DNA of 38,102 nt from Desulfobacteraceae bacterium. Lineage in GTDB: Bacteria > Desulfobacterota > Desulfobulbia > Desulfobulbales > Desulfobulbaceae. Below are positions 9,048-18,022 of the stretch, piece by piece. The position numbers and the translations under genes are program-made. The first letter of the stretch is position 1, and each line of letters starts with the position of its first letter. Under the pieces are notes generated by a model. It saw nothing but the letters and a program-made list of their open reading frames with translations. It was not told the DNA's origin and did not search any database. Location of the stretch: assembly GCA_011372855.1 (NCBI GenBank), contig DSAE01000062.1, forward strand, positions 1-38,102, in the 5' to 3' direction.

Positions 9048-10111
9048 GACGCGGCGCCTGGTCCCGGGGCGAGGCAGGCATGGACAGTCTGGAAGACCTC
9101 CTCAACAGAGATATTTTCCATGCACTGGAAATGCTTCCGGGGGCAATGGGTTTCGAGACAGGGGCTGCATTCAAGCTCTGTGCGCACGATGGCGGCGCGG
9201 CTGGCATGCGGACCGGTGGTGACAGGATTGGTAGAACCGAAGACCGCGACCGTGGGGGTGTTCAACGCCGCGGCAATGTGCATCAGACCGGAATCGTTGG
9301 TGACAAAAACACTGCACAGGGCGATCAGCCCCATGGCCTGGGCAAGGGTGGTCCTGCCCGTCAGATCAATCACGTTCCGGTCGCCGCCCGGTACTCTCTG
9401 GATGCGGTGCGCAGCCTCCCGATCGGCCTCGGTGCCGAAAACAACGACCATGATATCAGGAAAACGGAGCAGTTCCCCGGCCAGCCCGGCGTACTTTTCC
9501 GCCGGCCATCTCTTTGCCGGGCCGTACGCGGCGCCGGGATTGATGCCGACGATCTTTTTGCCCGGGCCGGCGGCGGCATCCCGGAGATAGTCCCGGGCCC
9601 ATCGGCTTGCCTCCGGGGGAACGGCCAGCTCCAGTTCATCAGTGCCGGGCGCGAGACCGAGTCCCCGCAGCATTTCCAGATAATAATACACCTGGTGCAC
9701 GTCCTTGATACCGGCCGTTCTTTTCACCCCATGGGTCAGGAGCAGGCTCCTCGCATCGGTTGTGTACCCGGCTCTGACGGGAATCCGGGCAAGAAACGTC
9801 AGGAAGGCCGCTTCAAATGCGTTCTGCAGCAGAATGGCCGCGTCGAACTGCTGCCGCCGCAATTCCGCCGCCAGGATGAATTTCCCCTTTAATCCTTTGT
9901 GGCGGCCATTTCGTTCATAGGGCATGATCCGGTTGACGTGCGGGCTGGCCCGAAAGACATCCGCCACCCACGGCAGGGCCAGAAGGGTAATGTCGGCGGC
10001 GGGAAAATTCTGCCTGATGGTCCGGACCGCGGGCGTGGTCATTATCGCGTCGCCGATCCAGTTGGTGGAACGGAGCAGGATCTTTCCGATGGTTTCAGGC
10101 AGGGCCCCCAT
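9044..10111 (-). CDS. waaF: Lipopolysaccharide heptosyltransferase II
   Basis: LLRSTNWIGDAIMTTPAVRTIRQNFP; GINPGAAYGPAKRWPAEKYAGLA; LTGRTTLAQAMGLI; VTNDSGLMHIAAALNTPTVAVFGSTNPVTTGP. Confidence 0.95.
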   Translation of the reverse strand: MGALPETIGKILLRSTNWIGDAIMTTPAVRTIRQNFPAADITLLALPWVADVFRASPHVNRIMPYERNGRHKGLKGKFILAAELRRQQFDAAILLQNAFEAAFLTFLARIPVRAGYTTDARSLLLTHGVKRTAGIKDVHQVYYYLEMLRGLGLAPGTDELELAVPPEASRWARDYLRDAAAGPGKKIVGINPGAAYGPAKRWPAEKYAGLAGELLRFPDIMVVVFGTEADREAAHRIQRVPGGDRNVIDLTGRTTLAQAMGLIALCSVFVTNDSGLMHIAAALNTPTVAVFGSTNPVTTGPHASRAAIVRTELECSPCLETHCPRKHFQCMENISVEEVFQTVHACLAPGPGAAS

Positions 10112-10119
10112 GAAACGGT

Positions 10120-11871
10120 TTACCCGACGTGCTGTTCCAGCAGTTCAGCCAGTCCCCGCCGGGCGAACTCGATATCCGGATCCATGGACAGGGCAACCCG
10201 GTAATTGTGCATTGCCTCGTCCCGGCGTCCCAGGTGCTGGAGATTGATGGCCAGGTTGGCATAGTCTATGGCGGAAACCGGGTTCAGTTCGACCGCCCGG
10301 CGGAAATGCTCCGCCGCCGTTGCAAAACGGCGCCCCTTGAAGTGACAGACGCCGAGCATGTTGTGGATGTCGGGTCGTTCGTCGTCGTGGCTCCGGCCTG
10401 TTTCCAGCGCTTCTATGGCCTCGTCGAATCGTGCCATGTCACGGAGGCAGCATCCCTTGTAGGCGTACAGATACGGCAAGTCCTCTTCCTCCGGATCCAG
10501 GTCAAGGGCCCTGTCAAAATGTGCCAGGGCCTCGGCGGCGTTCCCCAGGTCATACAGATTCTTGCCGCGGTAGAATTCGAGGTAATAGGCGTCGGGCAGC
10601 AGGCTCTGCAAGTCGGAGAGCTTTGTCTCCAGGTCCGCCGGCTCAAGCAGTTCGGCGGCCAGTTTCGCGGCGAAGAGGGCGGCGTCTCCTCCCGCGGCCC
10701 GTTCCCTGAAATGGGCGCCCGGCACTATGGTGTAGAACGTGGGGATCCCCAGTTCCGGGTGCATGGTGTCCACCACCAGGACGTCGAGGCCGATCCGCTC
10801 CAGGGAGGCAAGGCAGTTTTTCACCTCCCGGTACAGGTCCGCGTCACTGACGTTGGCCATTTCATCGAGTCCTATCATTTTGTCCGGCCGGACCACGTAG
10901 TCAACTTCATCGAGGGTCAACGGTTTCGGCAGACCGCTGGCAACGTAGTTGGCCTCGGTATGGAAATCGCCGGCCAGCTGGGCGACCTCGGTGAGGGCCC
11001 TGATAAGGGCCTTGGCCGGATCCGGGGTCGTGCCGGCGGTATAGACGATTTCGCTTTTTTCCGGGAAAGTCGCCGGGTCCCAGCACAGGGCACCCACCGT
11101 CGGGATGCCTGTGTCCAGGGAAAAATCATTCAAATGGACTTCGATGCCGCAGCGGGTGAATTTTTCGAGGAGCTGACGGGCAACGGGGTCCTGCACCGAG
11201 GCCGGATCGATCCCGGGGGTCCGGATTCTGTTCCTTGTGATCAGGGCGCAGACGTGGCGTTCGACGATCTCGCATATCCCCTGCAGAATGCTCTCTTCCG
11301 CTGTATTGCCGGCCGAGGGGCCGTTGAATTCATTGATGGCAAAAAACCAGCTGAAGGGAACCAGGACCTCTTCCTCCCTCGTCAGGTTGGTCGCCCAGGT
11401 CCAGCGCATGGGCAGCCCCTGCAGCAGCCGGGCCAGCATTTCCCGGCTGCGGGTCGCGTCGTGAACCGAGGCCAGCAGAAATTCCAGGTCCAGGACCGGA
11501 TAACCCAGGGCCTGCATCCGGTCGTAGTCGCCGATGACAAAGTTGTCCCGGTTCTTGATAAAGCTGAAAAAACTGAACCGTTCGCCCAGTTCCATGCAGG
11601 CGCTCGCCCTTGACTGAACGGGAGTGGAACCCTTGCCCATCTGCTTTTTGTTGCCTATGGTCTCCAGGGCGTCTTTTCCGCACATGCTGAAATAAACGGG
11701 AATGTCAAGCCGGCCGGTATCAATGCGCCGCACTTCCTTGAGAATATCCAGGTTGATCTCCTGCAGCCGCCGCATGAACCTGTCGATGGTCTCCTGCGGC
11801 GTGCACGCCTTGTCCTGATCATAGGTGTACTGCTTCCGACAGTCGGAAAGCCTGATCTTCTTCTTTTCCAT
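10120..11871 (-). CDS. YcaO-domain protein with C-terminal TPR repeats
   Basis: KKQMGKGSTPVQSRASACMELGERFSFF, AGNTAEESILQGICEIVERHV, ALIRALTEVAQLAGDF typical YcaO ATP-binding segments; C-terminal TPRs (YRGKNLYDLGNAAEALAHFDRALDLDPEEEDLPYLYAYKGCCLRDMARFDEAIEAL...). Confidence 0.9.
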   Translation of the reverse strand: MEKKKIRLSDCRKQYTYDQDKACTPQETIDRFMRRLQEINLDILKEVRRIDTGRLDIPVYFSMCGKDALETIGNKKQMGKGSTPVQSRASACMELGERFSFFSFIKNRDNFVIGDYDRMQALGYPVLDLEFLLASVHDATRSREMLARLLQGLPMRWTWATNLTREEEVLVPFSWFFAINEFNGPSAGNTAEESILQGICEIVERHVCALITRNRIRTPGIDPASVQDPVARQLLEKFTRCGIEVHLNDFSLDTGIPTVGALCWDPATFPEKSEIVYTAGTTPDPAKALIRALTEVAQLAGDFHTEANYVASGLPKPLTLDEVDYVVRPDKMIGLDEMANVSDADLYREVKNCLASLERIGLDVLVVDTMHPELGIPTFYTIVPGAHFRERAAGGDAALFAAKLAAELLEPADLETKLSDLQSLLPDAYYLEFYRGKNLYDLGNAAEALAHFDRALDLDPEEEDLPYLYAYKGCCLRDMARFDEAIEALETGRSHDDERPDIHNMLGVCHFKGRRFATAAEHFRRAVELNPVSAIDYANLAINLQHLGRRDEAMHNYRVALSMDPDIEFARRGLAELLEQHVG

Positions 11872-11895
11872 GTAACACGCTCCGGGCAAAATCAA

Positions 11896-12390
11896 TCAAT
11901 TCTCAACCGGAATGGATGCGGCCGCACAGGCCGTTTTCAAGTCGTCCATCCGTTCCAGCCACCGCCTGCCGCGCGGAGTGACAACCACCTTTCTTGCCTG
12001 TTCACCGGCTCCGTCCATCCTGATATCAAGATGTTCGGCCGGAACCAGGCCGCCGAGCCTGTCCGGCCACTCCACAACAGTCAAACCATCTGCCACAATG
12101 TAGTCCATCAGGCCGGATTCTTCAACATCATCTTCCCCCCGCAGACGATAACAGTCAATATGGTACAGGGGCATCCGGCCCTGGTATTCAAGCATCAGGC
12201 TGAACGAAGGGCTGGTGACGTAGTGTTCCGCGGGAACATCGAGACCTGCGGCAATGGATCGGGCCAGCGTCGTCTTGCCGGCCCCCAGAGACCCGCTCAA
12301 AAGAATGACATCCCCCCGCTGGGCGATACGGCCCAATATCCGGCCGAACTCACCGATCTGCCGCAGGGATTGCAGCACCAGCCTCATCAT
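11896..12390 (-). CDS. tsaE: tRNA threonylcarbamoyladenosine biosynthesis ATPase TsaE
   Basis: LLSGSLGAGKTTLARSIAAGL, VTSPSFSLMLEYQGRMPLYHIDCYRL, VVEWPDRL. Confidence 0.95.
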   Translation of the reverse strand: MMRLVLQSLRQIGEFGRILGRIAQRGDVILLSGSLGAGKTTLARSIAAGLDVPAEHYVTSPSFSLMLEYQGRMPLYHIDCYRLRGEDDVEESGLMDYIVADGLTVVEWPDRLGGLVPAEHLDIRMDGAGEQARKVVVTPRGRRWLERMDDLKTACAAASIPVEN

Positions 12391-12403
12391 GGACGCAGCC
12401 GGT

Positions 12404-14215
12404 TCATCGGCCGGACGCCGCCGTACCGTCCCACCAGGTCATCGGCAGCTGGTCCGGGGAATAATAGTGGGGCAGGACCTCCGGCTGCCGCAGACGGGAG
12501 CTGTACGCCAGCCGCCAGCCGGCCATGTACCAGTTGGGAACGACATAGTGGCCGTACCAGAGGACCCGGTCAAGTGCGCGGCAGGCTGCGGTGAGCTCAT
12601 CCTGGGTTTCGGCGTAGATAATCTCGTCCACCAGCCTGTCGACCACGGGGTCCTTGATGCCCGCCAGGTTGCGTGACCCCGGTCGGTCGGCGGCGGAGGA
12701 ATGCCAGTAGTCCCGCTGCTCATTGCCGGGCGACTGCGACTGGCTGAAGACGTTGACCACCATATCGAAATCGAAATTCTTGATCCTGTCCGTGAACAGG
12801 GCCGCGTCAATGGTCCTGTAGCTGGCCTGAATGCCGAGTTTTTCCAGGTTTTTGACATACGGCGCCATTACTCTCTCGAAAGATGGACTGATCAGCAGGA
12901 TTTCAAAGGAAAAGGGATCTCCCTGCCGGTTGCGGAGCATCGAGCCGCTGACTTCCCATTCGGCCCGGGCAAGCAGTTCTTTCGCTTCCCGCAGATTCGC
13001 CCGGAGGCTGGAGGGCGGATCCGTTGTCGGCGGGCTTAACGGGGTGGTGAACACCTCCGGGGGAAGCTGATCCCGGAAAGGCTCGAGCAATTGCAGTTCC
13101 CGGCCCTCCGGAAGCCCGCTGGCGGCCAGGGTGGAATTGCTGAAATAACTGTCGCTTCGTGTGTACTGGCCAAAGAACAGGGTCGTGTTGATCCACTCGA
13201 AATCAAGGGCCAGACCAAGGGCCTTGCGCACCAGCCGGTCCTGGAACAGAGACTTCCGGGTGTTGAAGACAAAGCCCTGCATCCCGGCGTTGTTTCTGTG
13301 GGGGTACAGTTTTTTGACCAGGCTGCCGCTCGCAAAGTGCCTGCCGACAAGATCCCGTTCCCACTGCTTGGCGATGTTGACGGCCATGAAATCGAACTCG
13401 CCCGCCTTGAACGCCTCGACGCTGACAATCTGGTCCTTGAAGTACTTGACGGTGATCCGGTCAAAATTGAACATCCCTTTTCTGACCGGGTGATCCACGG
13501 CCCAGTAGTCGGGATTGCGCCGGTAGGTTATGGACTTGCCGGGATTGACATCGGCGACGATGTACGGACCGGAACCGACGGGCGGTTTCATGGCCGCTTC
13601 GCTCCCGGTTGCGTCAAACGGGTGCTGCGCATAATATGTCATGGAAAGAACCGGCAGCTGCGAGGCGATCATGTGCAGCTCCCTGTTGGTTCGCTGGAAG
13701 TGAAATCGAATCCGGTGCGGGTCCAGGATTTCGGCGTCCTTGATGTCCTGCAGGTAAATCTGGTAAAAGGGATGCGCCTGGTCACTTTTCAAGGTTCGCA
13801 GGGAAAATGCCACGTCTTCCACCGTCACCCGACTGCCGTCGGAAAACCGGGCCCGTTCGTCAATGGTGTAGGTGACCGACATTTTATCCTCGGCCAGTTC
13901 AATGTCCTTGGCAATCAGGCCGTATTCCGCGAACGGCTCGTCCAGGCTGGGCACGGCCAGGGTCTCAAAAACGAGGGAATCAAGACCGTAGGGAGCGCTC
14001 CCCTTCAAGGTAAAGGGATTCATCTTGTCGAAGCCGCCCAGATCATGCAGGGTCAGGCTCCCTCCCTTCGGGGCGGCGGGATTGACATAGGCAAAATGGT
14101 CGAATCCCCGGGAATAGTTGACCTTCCCGTCAATGCTGATGCCGTGCGCCGCGAACAGATGACCGGGACAGCAAAGGAAGGAAACCAGCAGAAGCAGAAA
14201 AATTTGAGCCATCAT
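12404..14215 (-). CDS. Extracellular solute-binding protein family 5 (peptide/YejA-like)
   Basis: Signal peptide; YVNPAAPKGGSLTL..FDKMNPFTLKG; YTIDERARFSDGSRVTVEDVAFSL; GSGPYIVADVNPGKSITYRRNPDYWA; 603 aa. Confidence 0.93.
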   Translation of the reverse strand: MMAQIFLLLLVSFLCCPGHLFAAHGISIDGKVNYSRGFDHFAYVNPAAPKGGSLTLHDLGGFDKMNPFTLKGSAPYGLDSLVFETLAVPSLDEPFAEYGLIAKDIELAEDKMSVTYTIDERARFSDGSRVTVEDVAFSLRTLKSDQAHPFYQIYLQDIKDAEILDPHRIRFHFQRTNRELHMIASQLPVLSMTYYAQHPFDATGSEAAMKPPVGSGPYIVADVNPGKSITYRRNPDYWAVDHPVRKGMFNFDRITVKYFKDQIVSVEAFKAGEFDFMAVNIAKQWERDLVGRHFASGSLVKKLYPHRNNAGMQGFVFNTRKSLFQDRLVRKALGLALDFEWINTTLFFGQYTRSDSYFSNSTLAASGLPEGRELQLLEPFRDQLPPEVFTTPLSPPTTDPPSSLRANLREAKELLARAEWEVSGSMLRNRQGDPFSFEILLISPSFERVMAPYVKNLEKLGIQASYRTIDAALFTDRIKNFDFDMVVNVFSQSQSPGNEQRDYWHSSAADRPGSRNLAGIKDPVVDRLVDEIIYAETQDELTAACRALDRVLWYGHYVVPNWYMAGWRLAYSSRLRQPEVLPHYYSPDQLPMTWWDGTAASGR

Positions 14216-14428
14216 CAGTGAAAGAAAAGTTGATACGGGGGTTTACAAGATACAGGATAAGCAAAATAGTATCTATAATCTATAAATCCCGGTTCGACAA
14301 CCATTTGCGCCCCCGGCGGGACCATGAATCGATTGACTGATCAGGCGGGGCCGGGTAAACTGGGCAGTACGTCAGCCACGCTTTTGTGTAAAGCGATCAC
14401 ATAATTGAGCCTGAGGGAACTATAAAAC

Positions 14429-15715
14429 ATGGGAAAGACCATTGCCGAAAAAATATTCGCCGGCCACCTGCGGGACACTCCGACGCCGGAGAACATGGTC
14501 CTCGACATAGACGTGGTCATGTGCCACGAAATCACCACCCCGGTCGCGATTATGGACCTGGTGGACAAGGGCATGGACAGGGTCTTCGATCCGGCCAGGA
14601 TCAAGGCGGTCATCGATCACGTAACCCCCTCCAAGGACGCCAAGACCGCGACCCAGGCCAAAATCCTCCGTGACTGGGCCAGGCGCCATGCCATCAGTGA
14701 TTTTTTCGATATCGGCCGCAACGGGGTCTGCCACGCCCTCTTTCCGGAGAAGGGTTTTATCAGGCCGGGCAACACCGTCATCATGGGTGATTCGCACACC
14801 TGCACCCACGGCGCCTTCGGCGCCTTCGCCGCCGGAGTGGGAACCACCGACCTCGAAGTGGGCATCCTCAAGGGCGTATGCGCCTTCCGGACCCCCCGGT
14901 CCATGAAAATAGAGGTGACCGGTACGGTTCCCGAAGGGGTGTTTGCCAAGGACATCATCCTGCATATCATCAAGCTGCTGACGGTCAACGGCGCCACCGA
15001 CCTGATTATGGAATTCCGGGGCCCGGTTGTGGACGCCATGGACATGGCCTCCCGCATGACCCTGTGCAACATGGCCGTCGAGGCCGGGGCAACGAGCGGC
15101 ATCTGTCTGCCGGACCGCGTCACCGCCGAATACCTGTGGCCCTTCATCCGGGATGACTATGCCGACATTGACGAGGCGGTGCATGATTTCCGCAAGTGGC
15201 ATTCCGACGCCGACGCGGTCTATGCGCAAACCCTTGCCGTTGACGTGAGCGGCCTGCAGCCCCAGGTGACCTTCGGCTTCAAGCCCGACCAGGTCAAGAA
15301 CATCAATGAGCTGGCCGGCACCCGCGTCGACCAGGTCTATATCGGCTCGTGCACCAACGGCCGCATCGAGGACCTCCGTGCCGCGGCCTCCATTCTCAAG
15401 GGGCGCACCATTGCCGGGACCGTCCGCGGCATCCTGACCCCGGCCACTCCGGCGGTATACTCCCAGGCCCTGGACGAGGGGCTGATCAAGATATTCATGG
15501 ACAGCGGTTTCTGCGTCCTCAACCCCACCTGCGGCGCCTGCCTGGGCATGAGCAGCGGGGTGCTCGCCGAAGGCGAAACCTGCGCCTCGACCACCAACCG
15601 GAACTTCAACGGCCGGATGGGCAAGGGCGGGATGGTCCACCTGATGAGCCCCCTCAGCGCCGCGGCGGCGGCGATTACCGGCGAGATAACCGACCCGCGG
15701 CGGTTTATGCCCTGA
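14429..15715 (+). CDS. leuC: 3-isopropylmalate dehydratase / homoaconitase-type large subunit
   Basis: GKTIAEKIFAGHL, GDSHTCTHGAFGAFAAGVGTTDLE, YIGSCTNGRIEDLRAAA, NPTCGACLGMSSGVLAEGETCASTTNRNFNGRMG. Confidence 0.93.
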   Translation: MGKTIAEKIFAGHLRDTPTPENMVLDIDVVMCHEITTPVAIMDLVDKGMDRVFDPARIKAVIDHVTPSKDAKTATQAKILRDWARRHAISDFFDIGRNGVCHALFPEKGFIRPGNTVIMGDSHTCTHGAFGAFAAGVGTTDLEVGILKGVCAFRTPRSMKIEVTGTVPEGVFAKDIILHIIKLLTVNGATDLIMEFRGPVVDAMDMASRMTLCNMAVEAGATSGICLPDRVTAEYLWPFIRDDYADIDEAVHDFRKWHSDADAVYAQTLAVDVSGLQPQVTFGFKPDQVKNINELAGTRVDQVYIGSCTNGRIEDLRAAASILKGRTIAGTVRGILTPATPAVYSQALDEGLIKIFMDSGFCVLNPTCGACLGMSSGVLAEGETCASTTNRNFNGRMGKGGMVHLMSPLSAAAAAITGEITDPRRFMP

Positions 15716-15757
15716 CGTATCGATCACCAGCTGCCCAGTTCCAGACAGGAGAAAACG

Positions 15758-16288
15758 ATGAAGAAATTCGGCGGACCCGCCTATTTCATAGACAGAAGCG
15801 ACATCAACACCGACGAGATCATCCCGGCGAAGTACCTGACCGAGATATCCAAGCAGGCCCTCAAACCCCATCTGCTCGAAGACCTGCATCTGCCGGGGAC
15901 CGTTTTCGACCCCCGCTCCCCCGCCCTTGCCCGGGCCAATGTGCTGGTCACCCGCTCCAACTTCGGTTGCGGATCTTCAAGGGAGCACGCGGTCTGGGCC
16001 CTGGAGGTCAATGACGTCAATGTCGTGGTGGCCGAGAGTTTCGCCAGGATCTTCCGGCAGAACATGTTCAACTGCGGCATTCTCGCCGTGGAGCTGGACC
16101 CCGGAGACATCGACCGGCTTTTCAGTCTGCCGGAAGAGGTCACCATCGATGTCGATCTTGAGGAAGAGAAATTGACGGCCACAGGGGGTGGGGGCCGCTC
16201 CGTCACCTGCGCCTTTCACCTCAACCGGTTTGACAAAAAGCTGGTGGAGGCGGGGGGCTGGCTTGCCTATGCCGATCTGAACTATTAA
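15758..16288 (+). CDS. leuD: 3-isopropylmalate dehydratase-type small subunit
   Basis: DRSDINTDEIIPAKYLTEISKQAL, VLVTRSNFGCGSSREHAVWAL, VVAESFARIFRQNMFNCGILAVEL. Confidence 0.92.
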   Translation: MKKFGGPAYFIDRSDINTDEIIPAKYLTEISKQALKPHLLEDLHLPGTVFDPRSPALARANVLVTRSNFGCGSSREHAVWALEVNDVNVVVAESFARIFRQNMFNCGILAVELDPGDIDRLFSLPEEVTIDVDLEEEKLTATGGGGRSVTCAFHLNRFDKKLVEAGGWLAYADLNY

Positions 16289-16426
16289 GAACGGTGATAA
16301 TGTCGACAGAAAACCATGCCCCGAATCCCGGCGCCGGTCCCATCCCTACCATCGGGAACCCTTGATCCCTTGCCGCTGACGCTTTCCTGCTGCCCAGACG
16401 CCTTGCCGGCCGGACTGGAGGAAACC

Positions 16427-17362
16427 TTACAACCCGGCGTCGGCGAGTTTGCCGATGATGCCCTGCTGCTCCTCGGACAGTTCCTGGGGCACGTGGACCC
16501 CGATCTTGACGTACAGATCGCCCCTTTCCCCGATGGGCCCGCTGGGCAGCCCATGCCCCTTGACCCTGAGCCGGGCGTCCTGCTGCACCCCGGGGGGCAC
16601 CTTGATCTTGAACCGCTTGCCCTCCAGGGTGACAATTTCCACTTCGGTCCCAAGGCAGGCCATGCTGAACGGAATTTTCTTTTCTACGAGCAGATCATCG
16701 CCGTCGCGCTGGAATTCCGGGTGCGGATCGACAGTGATTTTGAGGTAGAGATCGCCCGGAGGGCCGCCCGAGGGTGAGGGCGCCCCCTTGCCGCTGAGGC
16801 GGAGCCTTTTCCCCGATTCGATCCCCTTGGGGATCTTGACCGAAACATTCTGCGGCGCGCCGTTATGGCGGAGGCTGATGGTCTTTTCGGCTCCATGCAG
16901 CACGTCTTCAAAGGATATGGACAACTGGTAGGTCAGGTCCTCCCCTTTCAGGGGCTGGGGACCGCAGCCGCCCTGGCAGCCGCCTTTGCCCGCGGCGTAG
17001 CCGAAGATGGAATTGAATTGATGGGGGCCGGAGGATGCCCTGAAACCGTTGGCGCCCCCGAACTGGGAGGTGTTGAAGAAGCCGAACTGTCTCAGGATGC
17101 TGTTGAGATCGAAGCCCCGGAAGATGTCCTCCTGGGAGAAGTGCTGATGGAAGCCGCTGGCGCCATAAGTATCGTACTGTTCCCGCTTGTGCTTGTCCGA
17201 CAGAACGGCGTAGGCTTCATTGACCTCCTTGAACTTTGCCTCGGCCTCCTTGTCGCCGTTGGTTTTGTCGGGATGGTATTTGAGGGCAAGCTTGCGGTAC
17301 GCTTTTTTGATTTCGTCCGGTGAGGCCTTCTTGTCAACGCCTAAAACTGTGTAGTAATCCAT
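16427..17362 (-). CDS. J-domain co-chaperone (CbpA/DnaJ type II-like)
   Basis: [37 protein letters not shown]; no CxxCxGxG zinc finger; C-terminal DnaJ domain with [22 protein letters not shown]. Confidence 0.94.
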   Translation of the reverse strand: MDYYTVLGVDKKASPDEIKKAYRKLALKYHPDKTNGDKEAEAKFKEVNEAYAVLSDKHKREQYDTYGASGFHQHFSQEDIFRGFDLNSILRQFGFFNTSQFGGANGFRASSGPHQFNSIFGYAAGKGGCQGGCGPQPLKGEDLTYQLSISFEDVLHGAEKTISLRHNGAPQNVSVKIPKGIESGKRLRLSGKGAPSPSGGPPGDLYLKITVDPHPEFQRDGDDLLVEKKIPFSMACLGTEVEIVTLEGKRFKIKVPPGVQQDARLRVKGHGLPSGPIGERGDLYVKIGVHVPQELSEEQQGIIGKLADAGL

Positions 17363-17388
17363 GGCTGCCGCGGATTCGCAAAAATAGT

Positions 17389-17811
17389 TTAAAACGGAAC
17401 GTCATCCCCTGTTCCCGGCGGCGGTTCGGGGGGTAAATCCTGGTAGCCGCTGTTTGCGCCGTAGTTCTCGTTTGAGGAAGATGCTCCCCGCGGACTGAGC
17501 ATCTGCATGTCCCGGGCAACGATCTCCGTGGTGTAGCGGTCGTTGCCGTTCTGGTCCTGCCATTTTCTGGTCTGCAGTTTGCCTTCAATGTACACTTTCG
17601 ATCCCTTGGAAAGATACTCGGAGCATATCTCCGCCAGTCTCCGCCAGGCCACGATGTTGTGCCATTCCGTCTGCTCCTGCTGCTGTCCGTCCTGCCCCTT
17701 CCATCGTTCGGTGGTGGCGATGCGGAAATTGCACACAGGGGTCCCGCTCTGGGTGTAGCGGATTTCCGGATCAGCGCCGAGATTGCCGATTAAGATCACT
17801 TTATTAATCAT
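17389..17811 (-). CDS. ssb: Single-stranded DNA-binding protein
   Basis: [37 protein letters not shown]...[36 protein letters not shown]; acidic tail DDVPF. Confidence 0.97.
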   Translation of the reverse strand: MINKVILIGNLGADPEIRYTQSGTPVCNFRIATTERWKGQDGQQQEQTEWHNIVAWRRLAEICSEYLSKGSKVYIEGKLQTRKWQDQNGNDRYTTEIVARDMQMLSPRGASSSNENYGANSGYQDLPPEPPPGTGDDVPF

Positions 17812-17839
17812 TTTTTTCCTTTAATCCGATTGTTCGAGA

Positions 17840-17950
17840 TGAAGGCTTATGCTGGGCTATATTGTAATGACGATTTCAAAAAAAACCAGCCCGTATTACA
17901 ATTTTTATCGGCTTCGCACAAGCCCTTTACGGACGCCTGCACGGCGTCCA
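17840..17950. repeat. Intergenic hairpin cluster (REP-like candidate) between splB and ssb
   Basis: IR ATTGTAATgACG...CGTATTACAAT; GGCTTcgcacAAGCC; GGACGCC-TGCAC-GGCGTCC (17931-17949) in a gene-free interval. Confidence 0.4.
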
Positions 17951-18022
17951 TTCTCCCGCCTGTTCCGCCCCCTGATTCCTTCTCCTGGCGCGCTCACACC
18001 CGTTTCGCCTGGCCTGTACCGG

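Noticed and set aside
10129-11613. 494-aa plus-strand ORF antisense to ycaO-TPR
   Set aside because: The minus-strand frame has clear YcaO/TPR motifs; the plus ORF is composition-driven with no family features.
13091-14221. 376-aa plus-strand ORF antisense to the SBP5 gene
   Set aside because: Shadow of a strongly supported SBP5 coding frame.
14290-14320. GGTTCGACAACC resembling a tRNA T-loop
   Set aside because: No acceptor, D-arm or anticodon stem could be built around it.
14420-15889. 489-aa minus-strand ORF antisense to leuC
   Set aside because: Shadow ORF; leuC on the plus strand is unambiguous.
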